Shown: one piece after another, positions 35,102 to 46,647 of the stretch
Position numbering within the stretch: position 1 is the first letter of the stretch
How the letters are laid out: each line of letters opens with the position of its first letter
Assembly: GCA_014529385.2 (NCBI GenBank)
Contig: CM043942.1
Coordinates: forward strand, 34,616,469 to 34,680,468
From: Adiantum capillus-veneris
Taxonomy: Eukaryota; Streptophyta; Polypodiopsida; Polypodiales; Pteridaceae
DNA: 64,000 nt
Direction: 5' to 3'
Notes under the pieces: model-generated
Seen by the model: the letters and a program-made list of their open reading frames with translations, nothing else
Told to the model about the DNA's origin: nothing
Databases searched by the model: none
Translations under genes and position numbers: made by a program

Positions 35102-36789
35102 TCAACCATTTACCTTGTTGTAGAATGGGCCCTCAACCACATACGAATTTTTCTTAATGATGTTGTGCCATTGATCCTTTTCCTCTATTTTGGCTAGGCG
35201 TTTTGTGTTGGTGCATTTCAAGAGGTAGAAGACTGCACCTACCTCCTTTGCATTCACTCCAAAGTTCTGGCCAACCATCAAGGCATCGCTCAGGTCATTG
35301 TGGTGGCTAGCATACATGGGGGCATATTTATCCTCATCCTTGCTCGACACTTCTCCATCGCTTTCATGGGTAACTGTGGGTTGTATTTGCAAGTATACCC
35401 ACCCCTGCACATGATCTTTGTTGGCACATCTCCTCCAATGACCTTTGATGCACACACTGCAAAAGCAAGAGATCAATTTTTGCTTTAGTCCGTGCATATT
35501 CATCTGACTATAGCCATTGACATTGTGCCAAGATTGAGACCTTGTCATGCACTTGCAATCCCACATTGTAAATCTATCGACATCACCAAGCTTGACCTCC
35601 CAGAAAGCACGATCAACTTTCTTGCCTATCTGTGGATATTGATTTCTGAGAGTTGCATTCAGGAATGCAACAAGGCTTGAAGCATTATGCAACACCCACC
35701 CGTCAGATGTCAATTGCTTGTGTGTGAGGGCTCTTTTGACCACTGCACAAGCCCCATTGTGTTCACCCTTCCCATGACTTGAAGCAAAAAATTGGCATCA
35801 TTTTGACTCCTATCATATTGAAGAATCGTGCAACAAAATAGAATGGCCGCCTTGCTTTGAATTGCGATGTAGAACCATCCGATCACACCCAATGTTGCTT
35901 GACACTATAGTCGTTTCTTTTGATCCATTCATTGTGCAAAAGAAAATGGTGTTGCATAAACAAAGTTTCATGTGTCTTGTTATCAGAGATGTAGAAGTGA
36001 GTCTTCTTTTGTATAGCACCATGCGTATCACATAAGTATCAAATGTGAACAAAGATTGTGACCTAAGTTGAATACCAATGCATTGACTGGATCTCATTCT
36101 ACGCCTTGAAGGAGTAATTCTCTGCAAAATTCATTACAAACACCACTAGATCGTCAAGAAAATTCACCAAACACTCCTTGAACTGTTGAGCTTGCCACCT
36201 ATACAAGTAGTTGTGTTTGATGAACTTCCCTAGTTTCCCTCAGAGCACATAAATAAAACTCATCAGACTGAGCTGCTGAACCACGAGGTCTTTTTGACAT
36301 TTAGCATGACCTTCCTCATCCTTTTCCTATGTAGGAACCTTTTCAAAAAGCTTGACAGTCATTCTAAAGATACCATCACACTCTCTTGAACAGGACACAA
36401 CAAGAGCCTTTTAATCCCGTAATCAGTGCATGTTCCCAAAAGGCATTTGCTATGGTCAAAAGCACTATCAATTGGCTTTGGACACAATACAAACTCCCAA
36501 AGTTTTGTCAAGGATGAAAAAAGTGGCTTTTGATGTTGTACATTGCATTATTCCACCACTAGGACTGCACACAAGACACCTGCAAAAGCATGACGTTCCA
36601 TGTAGCCCGTATCTTCCATGGCGCATCTGATTTAATCCTTCCTTCAAGTAAACAAGATGAACATGGTATTCACAATAGTAGATGTTGCGGTCCTTTAACT
36701 TGCATACAAAGTATGGCTTCAGACCCTCAAATCATCTAAGCGACAGCCTAATGCTAGGATGAGCCTCCTGGAACCGCATGTACAAATCC
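35102..36789 (-). pseudogene. Transposase-like copy A, main exon
   Basis: Read on the minus strand with several frameshifts, this region aligns segment by segment with 46648-48477. The order is DLYMRFQEAHPSIRLS, KLKDRNIYYCEYHVHLVYLK, a cysteine-rich part, NFAENYSFKA and NEIQSMHWYST. Next come DGSTSQFKARRPFYFVAR, SHGKGEHNGACAVVKRALTH, then the zinc-like CFCSVCIKGHWRRC (C-x-C-x2-C-x6-C), and SYVVEGPFYNK at the end. Alternating Asp motifs around these blocks are what an RNase H-fold transposase would show. I recall similar uncharacterised families in animals. The longest intact frame is 35102-35743. At the 3' end AAG|GTAAAT may be a donor whose next exon is missing. Confidence 0.6.
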
Positions 36790-37055
36790 CTACCACACAA
36801 AGACGTTTAAAAATACTATAAAGTATTGAAATCTAATTGCAAAACTTACCTACTACCACCTCGGGGTGTATTTTCAAAATGTAGGTATGACTAAACCGGT
36901 TGTCCACAAAAACGTAGGTATGTCATATCTCCACCATTTTTACCAAAGTGGGGTGGGGTTGGTGAGCAGTGGGAGTCGATGAAGACTGGAAGTTGGTGTC
37001 TATTTCTGAAAATTCACAGTTTCTACTTCAATTTTTTATACTCTTCAACTTTTGT

Positions 37056-37770
37056 CCACTAGTGAAGCACCTCAGTGCAGTTCGAGAGCACTTTGAAGCA
37101 CTTTGGGGCACTTTCGTGCCCTTTGAAGCACTTTGCAGCACTTTAAAGCACTTTGGACACGTGAAAGCACTCTGAAGCACTTCAGTGCACTTTAAGAGCA
37201 CTCTAAGGCAGTTTGTGGCACTTGATAGTACTTTGGGACACTTTGGTGCACTTTGGAAGCACTCTAAACTACTTGGTGGCATTTTAAAAGCAGTTTGTTG
37301 CACTTCAAATCACTCTAAAGCACTCTGTGGTACTAACAAGCACTCACTTTTAAGCACTATGAGACACTTTCAAGCACTATGAAGCACTTTATGGCAGCTT
37401 CAAGCACTATGAAGCACTTTTAAAGCACTATGAAGCACTTTGGAGAACTTTGGTACACTAAATAGAACTATGTGGCACTTTGAAGCACGCTAAAGCACTG
37501 TTTTAGCGCTTTCAAGCACTCTGAAGCACTTTAAGGGCACTTTGAAAGCACTTCAATGCACTTTGAGGCACTTTGTAATGACACTTTGCTCTGCTTGGAA
37601 GCACTCGGCAACATTCCAAAGTACTTTGTGGCACCTGAAAGCACTCTAAAGTACTTTGTGGCACTTTCAAGCACCCTAAAGCACTTTAGTGCACTTTGAA
37701 CTACTTGAAGCACTTTTTGGTGCTTTTTAGCATTTGCTGGCTCTTTAAAAGAGATGCACTTTGAGACACT
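37056..37770. repeat. GCACTTT tandem array inside copy A intron
   Basis: About 700 bases of irregular units built on GCACTTTRAA and GCACTCT, roughly 10-20 bases each. They fill most of the intron predicted for copy A (about 36790-37858). The sequence is unrelated to the array in the corresponding intron of copy B. Frames on either strand are products of the repetition. Confidence 0.9.
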
Positions 37771-37858
37771 TATAAAGCACTTCAAAGATTTTGCAAGCAT
37801 CCAAAATTACTAAGTAAAGCATTGTGACACACTTTGAAGATGTTTGGGACTGATATAC

Positions 37859-38598
37859 TTGAGGTAAATCAAGGAGATGCACCGGATGCACCACGTGTGC
37901 CCTCTTGTTGATTCTCTTTCGAACGTTATCTTTGTTGTTTGGGGAGATGCCAATTGAAACACGACTTCCATTGACTAGTATTGCAACATGATTTCTCTAA
38001 TTTCCATTGTTAATGTGTTGGTCCTATGTTATTGCCATTGACACGCGTCTAAGGGAAGTGACCCCTCCTCCATATCAGTTTGCAACTGGAAATTGGCTCC
38101 CGTGACATTTCTTAGATGAAGTCCTAATGCCTTTGCAACATCATTATTGTTGATTACATTGTTAGCCCCATTGACTCCATTGAGACATGCCATGATAGTA
38201 GCCCGTTTCAAAAATAGCTCATTGTTTGAACAAGGAGCCTTCACTTCAGACAATGTATGACAAATGTTAGAGAAAATCAGCCACCCAACTATCTCTGATG
38301 TGGGTTGCAATACTGAGAATAATGGATGAATGTGAAGTTGCCGTAGAATGCTCCATTGAAGACCATGGGAAAGCCCATTTGTTTGATTACGCCAATACTT
38401 AGCAACTGCCCTTCTTTGCCTCATGCTCATCAATGTCACCATCCTCTCGCACCCGTGCCATCCTTTTTTGCATGTTTCTTTTTTCCCTCTTCTTTGCAGT
38501 CCAGTAGTTTCGTAGAATCGGCAAAAGATCACTTGGGATATGCTGTGTAGTAGATAATGGAGGAAGGTGAAGGGGGTTTGTACTGCCATTATGATCAT
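37859..38598 (-). pseudogene. Transposase-like copy A, upstream exon
   Basis: The minus-strand segment VKAPCSNNELFLKRATIMA aligns with VKKPASNEELFLKNAALQM of copy B. After a frameshift near 38030, GISPNNKDNVRKRINKRAHV and HPVHLLDLPQ align with VSPNKKDVCLKRAG and HPVHLLDESQ. The exon ends at CAA|GTATAT (37859/37858), the same codon position at which copy B is split. The first ~100 codons (38598-38290) are less certain and may be out of frame. Confidence 0.55.
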
Positions 38599-38678
38599 TA
38601 TGTGATTCCATGTGGAACGTACAAGGATGCTAATGACACGACAATGAAGACAGTCAAAACAATGCCATAATACTCATG

Positions 38679-38681
<3 letters not shown>

Positions 38682-38723
<42 letters not shown>

Positions 38724-38829
38724 AGAGAGAGAGAGAGAGGTTTTGTTGAAGCTGAATATGGTTGGCAATGAGGAGTTGGTTGATATGGCTTTGTGCTACA
38801 CCCGCAAGCACCTGTAGAGGCTATGGAGG

Positions 38830-38918
<89 letters not shown>

Positions 38919-38971
38919 TTTGAGCTCGCAAGCCATAAGAGGCTACTGCATGAGCCCCCGACAGCAGCAGA

Positions 38972-39056
<85 letters not shown>
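38682..39056. repeat. Three GA microsatellite blocks
   Basis: GA runs occupy about 38682-38737, 38836-38915 and 38978-39056. They are separated by ~100- and ~60-base spacers that share words such as GCAAGC, AGAGGCTA and CATGAG/GAGG, so the blocks and spacers look like a degenerate higher-order repeat. Long purine/pyrimidine tracts of this kind can form triplex DNA. Confidence 0.9.
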
Positions 39057-39060
<4 letters not shown>

Positions 39061-39935
39061 CACAAGAGGTAGAGGGACCCTATGAGGCAACGCTGTAGAG
39101 GCCCACAGGAGGGAATTTAAATGCGCAGGCAGTTCGCTACTTTAAGATTTAAGTGAAATAAAATTTTTAGCCCACCTAAATTCAAACCTCTCAGCCAAAA
39201 AAGATTTTATCTTTCCTTTATATAATATGAAAATGAACAACCCACTTCCCATCATTAGAAAAAGTTTGGAATCAAAAATGGGCCTTGTAAGAATTGTTGA
39301 TGTGGCATAGCTTTCAAAAAGTGGGGATCGGTAATTTTTTTGCAAATAAGATCCAAACTTGTTGGAGGTTGGATATTTAGAATCTACTCTTCAAATGCTA
39401 TCTATTGATATACAGCATGCATGTATCGGACATTGCCTTCATGTAGATCTAGAAAAAAGTGATTTTAGATTACTGTAACGGTAACAAAACCTGGCTGATT
39501 GAAAAAAATGGCATAACTTTCATAGAAGTCATCCAAAATTTTTGGACCTTGGCTCTTTAGAATCCGTTTTTCAAGAACTTTCCAATTATAGGTCATATCA
39601 TGGGGTTCTAAGCAATATTTAGAGGGGTCTACCGGGTTCCTTTCTTTTGTACAACTTTGATGATGTGGCACTCTTAAAAGGCCCAAAAATGAGTTCAAAT
39701 TTTTTCTAATGTCCGTCTCCTCCCAAACGAGTGTCCAAGACACTTCTTTTTGGTACCACCTAAACATGCCATGGCCCATATACTCTTCTAAAAATATACA
39801 TACACCCACTCCAACTCACAAAGACAAGAATCAAGATGCCAATTAAAACACGTTTTCAATCCAAAGGGGGGAAATCTTGAGGAGATTCAACTCTCTCAAG
39901 AGGTGTTAATATTGCAAACAAGAACATAAAGCAAC
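39057..39935. other. No recognised gene
   Basis: A minus-strand frame at 39465-39809 (114 codons, starts MGVCIFLEEYMGHGMFRWYQ) has no recognised similarity. Its reverse strand contains repeated phrases of the kind CAAAAATTGTTGGACC found in LTRs, so I leave it uncalled. Confidence 0.35.
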
Positions 39936-41598
39936 ATGACAAATGTATCTATGAGTGCAATAGAGCAACATGTAGAGCCAAGTAGAATAGGACAATCAAT
40001 TCAAGAGGAGAGGGAGAATGTACGCCAAGATTTTGGGCAATTAATATTTATGGATACTCACATATCCACAAATTGGCGTGACACGTATATGGTAGAGCAT
40101 CAAAGGATTCTACCTCAAATCCCTCTATGCTGGCTACTCCCAAACCCAGCCAGTCATACCAATGATGATCACATTGAGTCTTTGATAGAGAGTGTTGAGA
40201 AGAAAGAGTACTAACCTACCATGGCTACTTTTATAGTGACTAAGAGTTTTCCAAGGCAAGATCCAATCCCATTGGATCATCGCAGTGCATCCGGATTTGA
40301 TCAACCTCTTGGTGGCAAATTTGACGATGCTATGGAAGCAATTCCATAGTGGTGACATATGGTGGAGAAGATGTGGATTGTATATGATAGTAATCATTGT
40401 ATTCATGCTTGGAACAAGTACTCAAGACAAGTGAGATCTCGTGACCTCATTCCTAAAGTGTACAATGGTGCAATTCTCTGTTAAGGAGGAGGCATAATTT
40501 CTTATGGTTCTACCTAAAGTGAACAAGTAAGTTCATCTCATTATAGTTAAAATAAACAAACATCAAATAATAACAAAAAATATTATGTAGGGTCACGACA
40601 ATATATGTGCCAACCAGCACTACTACACATGAGATTTTCATGATGCAATGGGTGGGTCATGCAAACCCAAAATCTCTACTATCTAAATTTAGTGATGAGG
40701 ATCATGCATAAGCAAAAAAGTTCATAATAAATACCAAAGGTCTTAACAAATCAAAGTGGTTGAAACTTCCCATGGCCATCCTCTCTCAACTTGTATTCAA
40801 GGTATTTCATTAAATATTTTTTGTAAGTGGTGTATACATGTTGTAATACCCTAACTTTGAGTTTAGAATATTCTTAATTATAGGTTGAATTTGATGCCAC
40901 ATACAAGTTAAAAATTATGAACTTGCCACAACAAGGTAGTAGAGAGTACAACACCAATGTAGATTTGTATAAGAAGAACTATGTGGATGTGCTGAAGGAG
41001 ACGGAGGCACTATTATGAACTTGCCACAAGAAGGTACTAGAGAGTACACACCAATGTAGATTTGTATAAGAAGAACTATGTGGATGTGTTGAAGGAGACA
41101 GAGGCACTATATACAAAGAGAGGACATGAGCTATCACAAATTGTGAATCCCAATAATGGCAAGGAGTTCTTATGAAAGGTCATCTCATATAGAGAATTGG
41201 GAGATAAAAGGGCTCCCACAATAGGTGAGGAATGTAACAATGCAGGAAGAAGGCTTGTTTGTCATTATTGATCTAGGGCTGCATTATGTGTGGGCACATG
41301 CATTTATTTTGTGTACTAGTCATGCCAAACGATGAGACCATGGGCAGGTTGATGATACATTATGGAAACCATGAACATAATGTAAAAGAAGGAACCTCCA
41401 AACTACTTAAGACTCGCAAAATGGTCTCAAAGGTTCTTGGTATAGATCGACATGCTCGTGCAAAAAGGTTCAAATGTGTGTGGCAAAGAAAATAGTAATG
41501 GCAACACTAATAAAAGATGGTGGAAACAAAAACATCATTGGAGAACAAGAATTTATTACCATTTCAGAGGAGATGGGACCATTAATATATGATAATTG
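39936..41598 (+). pseudogene. Family E transposase-like gene, 5' part
   Basis: One frame reads from 39936 (MTNVSMSAIEQHVEPSRIGQ) past a TAA at 40212 into MATFIVTKSFPRQDPIPLDH and MVEKMWIVYDSNHCIHAWN. Later pieces, after frameshifts and a 98-base duplication, are LMIHYGNHEHNVKEGTSKLL and KMVSKVLGIDRHARAKRF. A shift near 41480 gives KKIVMATLIKDGGNKNIIGE and EQEFITISEEMGPLIYDNW. The exon ends TTG|GTAAGT (41598). The fragments look like one decayed gene. The function is unknown, and family membership of the early part is less certain. Confidence 0.4.
40919..41114. repeat. 98-base tandem duplication
   Basis: Adjacent copies starting GAACTTGCCACAA/GAACTTGCCACAAG at 40919 and 41017, with very few differences. 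The duplication disrupts the reading frame of family E. Confidence 0.85.
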
Positions 41599-41676
41599 GT
41601 AAGTTATTTTATAAAGTTTGATGGTCTCTTCTTACAAATACAATTGTTAATGTTTTTAAGTAAATATAAATCATAG

Positions 41677-42128
41677 GTTTTGGAGGTCGGTATCTTTAGC
41701 TAGGAAAGGGCTTCCAAGAGAAAGCTTTGAAGTACATGCATTGTTGAAGTTGAAGAGGGATTACACATATGAATTCTTCCATGCAAGTAGGTTCCCATGT
41801 CAAGGATCGGATAGTGAAAAGTGCTTTGTATTCAAGATGTCCACTATTGGACCTACCTCTTGTGTAGATTTAATCAATCACATGAGATATGGTGGTTCCG
41901 GAGATCTTAGATATTCATGGGTACAATTTGATCACAAACTTGTTGATCGGGTGACGATGGAATGCCATGTTTATGACTCAAGGTATAGATGTTTTCTATT
42001 AAACAAACAAATATTTACCCAATACATGCAAATTTTTTTCTTAGAGACTTTTTTGGCAATATATGCAATAACATGGATAAAGGAAGAAGACATGGATGCT
42101 CAATGTATCTCTTGGAATCTCTCAATGC
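41677..42128 (+). pseudogene. Family E transposase-like gene, catalytic-like part
   Basis: A 78-base intron (41599-41676, GTAAGT...CATAG) joins YDNW to [11 protein letters not shown] in frame. The exon then reads [60 protein letters not shown] and, ~45 codons later, [15 protein letters not shown]. The FDH and ED-AQC segments resemble the first and second acidic blocks of uncharacterised RNase H-fold transposase-like proteins that I remember from mosses and lycophytes. This is recollection only. Coding sequence ends abruptly at the TATA/CATA repeat. Confidence 0.45.
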
Positions 42129-42294
42129 AGTATATATATATGTATGTATATATGTGTTTATATATATACATATATATATACATACATACAAACACACATA
42201 CATACATACACACACACATATATACATATATATACATACACACACACACACATATATATATATGTATGTATGTATATATATATATTTGTATATA

Positions 42295-42331
<37 letters not shown>

Positions 42332-42370
42332 CATACATACATACATATATATATATATATTTTTTTTATT
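42129..42370. repeat. TA/CATA/TGTA microsatellite
   Basis: A compound AT-rich simple repeat of TATA, CATACATA, CACACA and TGTATA runs. It starts directly at the end of the family E coding sequence. All overlapping frames (Tyr/Ile/His-rich) are repeat artefacts. Confidence 0.95.
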
Positions 42371-44042
42371 TTATTCTAGATATATTATATACATATATTG
42401 TTGTGCTTGCCTCTCCTGCTTGCCATGTGGCACTTTGGAGGGCTCCTACGGGATGCTGTCCCCGTTTTCTATATAATAAGATATAAGATAAGACAAGACG
42501 ATTAACTGTTTGGGTGGGAAAAGGCCCTTGATGGTGAATGAAGCTTCCCTTACTATTAAATTCTATGATTAATAGTGGCAGGGGTATGTTTCTGCGCCTT
42601 GTACCTGTTCTAATTTTAAGGTGTTTTAGTTTTTTGAAAGTTCATTGCATTGGTAAAAATGAAGCTGCTAATTCTAGAGAGGAGAATACTGAGATGGAGA
42701 CTTAGAAACTAATGCCCTGCAGTCCATCCTTTTCCATTACATTCTAGGACACCTAGGGTATGTCTAAAGCCTTTCTCTTTTAGTAGGAAGTCAAACAAGA
42801 ATAGAGATAATATTACCATTTCAAAAGCTGTAGCTTGTGTTGTATTTGTAGCTGAATAGAGATACCATTCCTAATTATAGTGAGATTGAATTTGGAGTAT
42901 GTCTTCTAGAGTTGACTCAATTGACAAAAAAGACATGTAAGATATGGACTACGTCTAAGAATTCTGACCACCTCTTCGGGCGGTACATTCGCTTCGAAAC
43001 TATGTTACATCGAAACTTGACTCATATTTCTAAGCCAAATTAAAAAAGAAAAAACTGACCTGCAAAAACTGTTTGACTAATTCACATTGGAAAATGTTGA
43101 TAGATTAAGACAATGCATAGATTCAACAAATGAGGAGAAATTTACTCAATGAAGCTATTGCTTGGGTAAATTAAACTGATTCACATAGTCTACAAGCCGA
43201 ATAAAAAAGTAAGAGACCTATATTCAAGACTGCCAAAATATTTTACAGACCTTACCATCTACACATGATTGTAGACTGGACTGGAATATTGGCAATAACT
43301 TGCCACGTGCAAGTTTGAGATTCCTTGCTCAATGCCCCACTTTTTCAGAATCCCTAGCTCAATGCCCCACTTCGAATCCCTTGCTCAATGCTCCTACCAG
43401 ATTTGGACACACCCTTTGAAGAGAAATCTGCACCCATCCACATACAACAAATACTGTACAGGAGCTACACTGAAGAAACCGTGTAACGCTTGTTTTAATA
43501 TGGGTTATGAAGAGCCATTAACTTGTTAAAAAAGGGCATGTATCTCATAATAAAGTTTAGAGGAACAGACATTGACATGTAATAGCTGAGCCGAACCTTC
43601 CAGGTCCTCGTTGCTAAGAAACACATGCGACACAATTGAGTGCATTCTTAGACAACCTAAACAAAAGAAAAACCATTCCCTCTATATTTAAATGGTTCCT
43701 CATGTTGGATGAAGATCAATTCCTACTACTGCAAGAACTCACCCTCCTCACAAAGAATGGCAAGGAATATTTGAATCCTTATTTTGAACTGGTGAACTTT
43801 CAGACCAGGGCTGTGAGAGTGCAACCAAATTTGTGGAGGCAGCTAGGTATAAGCATGTTAACTTGTCATGCTTTTTGGTGTCTCGGACAATGCTAGTAAG
43901 AGGTGCTTGTTAGCATCTATTCAAAACCAAAGAGCAAGTGAAGTTTGAAATTTTGATAACCATAAGATATATTATTTGTTCCCTCCCATATGGGGTGTGG
44001 ACTCTATTTTCAGTTACGACGATGACGTGGGGTGTGGCCTCT

Positions 44043-44045
<3 letters not shown>
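42371..44045. other. No recognised gene
   Basis: Only short frames are present. Near 43326-43390 a ~20-base phrase (CTCAATGCCCCAC core) occurs two to three times. A frame at 43636-43896 has no recognised similarity. Confidence 0.4.
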
Positions 44046-44259
<214 letters not shown>

Positions 44260-44415
44260 CGCATTGCTTCTTGCCTCGAAGTTGAGTTTTCAAAGCTTAG
44301 CAGACTTGCAGATATGGAAAACCAACAGACAACATTATTGCCACTAGAAATGAAGGCAGAAGGGAGCCATCACAGAAAATGAATCACAACTACCAACATC
44401 CAACTCTTTCTATTA

Positions 44416-45065
44416 TCAGGAAATATGAGACAGAAAGAAAGCGTAAACAGCGGGAGCACCGATAGATGACAACTAAACGAGGACATCATGCCGTCAACGA
44501 TGAGGAGAAAAGGAAAATCTCCTTCGAGATTGTGAAAGCTTTCAAGAGCAGGACTTAAGGTCTCAACAAAGCAGCAAAGTGTGAAATCTGGAATCTTGTT
44601 GCTCAACATCTGCTTGTTCGGGCAATCCGTGATCAGTCTTTAGAGGAGGAGGCAGTTGTGCAGAGTGCAATTGTCTCCGATGTCCGCAACACACTAGCTA
44701 TCGTCAAGAAGCCAGCTTCTAACGAGGAGCTGTTTTTGAAGAATGCAGCATTGCAGATGATGATAAATTCAAAGGAAAACATGCCTATTGCCAAATTCTC
44801 TAGGGTCCTAAAAGTCGACCGTCACAGCTTGTTCAAAGAAAAATCATGGCAGGTGAAGTCTGGTGTCAATACTCGACTGTTTTCATTGGCTGAATGTCAC
44901 AAGCAACACCGTCATAGCCCTATCACAAATGAAATTAAGGAATTGGTCTACACATTTTGGACAGAGGAGACTCGTGTTTCACCCAACAAGAAGGATGTTT
45001 GTCTAAAGAGAGCGGGAATGAAAAGCTACATAAAACACCCTGTGCACCTCTTGGATGAGTCTCAG
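44416..45065 (+). pseudogene. Transposase-like copy B, exon 1
   Basis: The frame reads KYETERKRKQREHR, a stop, then DEEKRKISFEIVKAFKSRT, another stop, then AAKCEIWNLVAQHLLVRAIR. From 44658 it is open: VKKPASNEELFLKNAALQM, FSRVLKVDRHSLFKEKSW, TFWTEETRVSPNKKDVCLKR, KHPVHLLDESQ. The exon ends exactly at CAG|GTGATC (45065). The block WTEETRVSPNKKDV matches copy A and looks like the linker before the catalytic half in related families. The start is not defined. Confidence 0.6.
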
Positions 45066-45089
45066 GTGATCAATGCCATACTTGTGCCA

Positions 45090-46510
45090 TAACTTATGCA
45101 TTCTAGCATGCTAGTAATCTACCTAGCATACAGAGCATGCTAGTTATCACAATATGTTATGCTACGTATGCCGCCTAGCATGTGTGCTAGTTAGCATAGT
45201 CTCACTCCTAGTATGCTGGGTATGCTGTTTAGCATGATAAGTATGATGTCTAGCACAATATGTAAGCTACTATAACACCCTTTATGCTAGTTAGCATACC
45301 TATTATGCTAACTAGCATGCTCTGTATGTTCTTTGACACAATGAGTATGCTAGCTACCTTTCGTAGTATGCTAACTAGCATAATCGGTAAGCCGGTTTAT
45401 GGTATATGCTAGTTAGCATTCCTGTATGGTGGGTATGGTGTTCATCATAAATCTTCTGCTAGTTAGCATGCCTAGTGATCTTGAGGAATAAGCTGGTTAG
45501 CACAATATGTATGCTACTTTAACACCTTTTATGCTAGTGTGTTGGCTATGCTATTCAACATAACAAGTGTGCTGGCTAACACAATATGTATGCTAGTTAG
45601 CATACCTTCTATTCTTCTTAGCACACTTTGTGTGGTTAACCATGACTCATATGTTAAACTACACACTGATTTTGCTTGTTAGCACAGCTAGTATGCTAGT
45701 TAGCATACTCAGTTGTGCTAACTAGCAATATAGCATGCTAGTAAGCATACTCAACTAGCTAACTAGCATGCTGAGTATGCTACTTAGCACAACTAAGAAT
45801 GCTAAGTAGCATAACGGGTAAGCTGGTTTATTCTAGTATGCTAGTTAGCATATTCAGCTATGCTAACTAGCATACTCGTCATGCTAGTTAGCATACTCAG
45901 CATGCTAACTAGCATGCTCATGAGTATGCTAGTTAGCACAGCTGAGAATGCTAAGTAGCATAACGGGTAAGCTTATTTATGCTAGTTAGCATTCGTAGTG
46001 TGCTAGCTATGCTGTTCAACATAATAAGTGTGCTGGTTAGCACAATATGTGTGCTAGTTAGCATACCTTCTATTCTTCTTAGCACACATTCATGTGGTTA
46101 ACAATAACTCATATGCTAAATTACACACTGATTATGCTTGTAAGCACAACTAGTATGCTAGTTAGCATATTCAACTTGCTAACTAGCATACTCAGCATGC
46201 TAACTAGCATGCTGATGAGTATGCCTCGTATGCTAAACTACACACTGATTGTGCTTGTTAGCACAGCTAGTATGCTAGTTAGCATACTCAGCATGCTCAC
46301 TAGCATGCTGATGAGTATGCTAGCTAGTATGCTAATGAGTATGCTAGTTAGCATACTCAGTATGCTGATGAGTATGCCTCGTATGCTACACTACACACTA
46401 ATTGTGCTTGTTAGCACAGCTAGTATTCTAGTTAGCATACTCAGCTATGCTAGTTAGCATACTCAGCATGCTAACTAGCATGCTTAGTATACAATGTTAT
46501 ACCCAGTTAC
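45090..46510. repeat. Palindromic AGCATAC array filling the copy B intron
   Basis: About 1.4 kb of short units such as TATGCTAGTTAGCATACT and GCATGCTAACTAGCATGC. Each is close to self-complementary, so single strands can fold into many hairpins. The array occupies nearly the whole predicted intron 45066-46647 (GTGATC...ATATTGCAG), which joins DESQ to VELFQRFKQKH in phase 0. It also contains longer repeats (for example 45560-45790 resembles 46010-46270). Confidence 0.9.
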
Positions 46511-46647
46511 ATGCATGTTAGGACCATACAATGTGCTGTTTAACACACCAATTTGTTTCTATGGTGGATGTATTAAGTAGCAATGCGTATAGTCCTATTT
46601 GGATTATTTCTCCTAGTAAACATACTGATCAAATATGGATATTGCAG

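Noticed and set aside
36430-36630. Plus-strand 66-codon frame
   Set aside because: Antisense of the cysteine-rich part of transposase-like copy A, which aligns with copy B on the minus strand.
37028-37800. Cys/Lys/Ser-rich frames (SALKC-type repeats)
   Set aside because: Artefact of the GCACTTT tandem array.
42015-42486. Tyr/Ile/His-rich frames
   Set aside because: Produced by the TA/CATA microsatellite. Only the first part, before 42128, has protein-like sequence.
46092-46457. Met/Leu/Ser-rich repetitive protein
   Set aside because: Translation of the AGCATAC array inside an intron. The same applies to 51639-52026.
45097-46510. CRISPR-like array of short repeats
   Set aside because: Units are contiguous without unique spacers of constant length, and the genome is eukaryotic.
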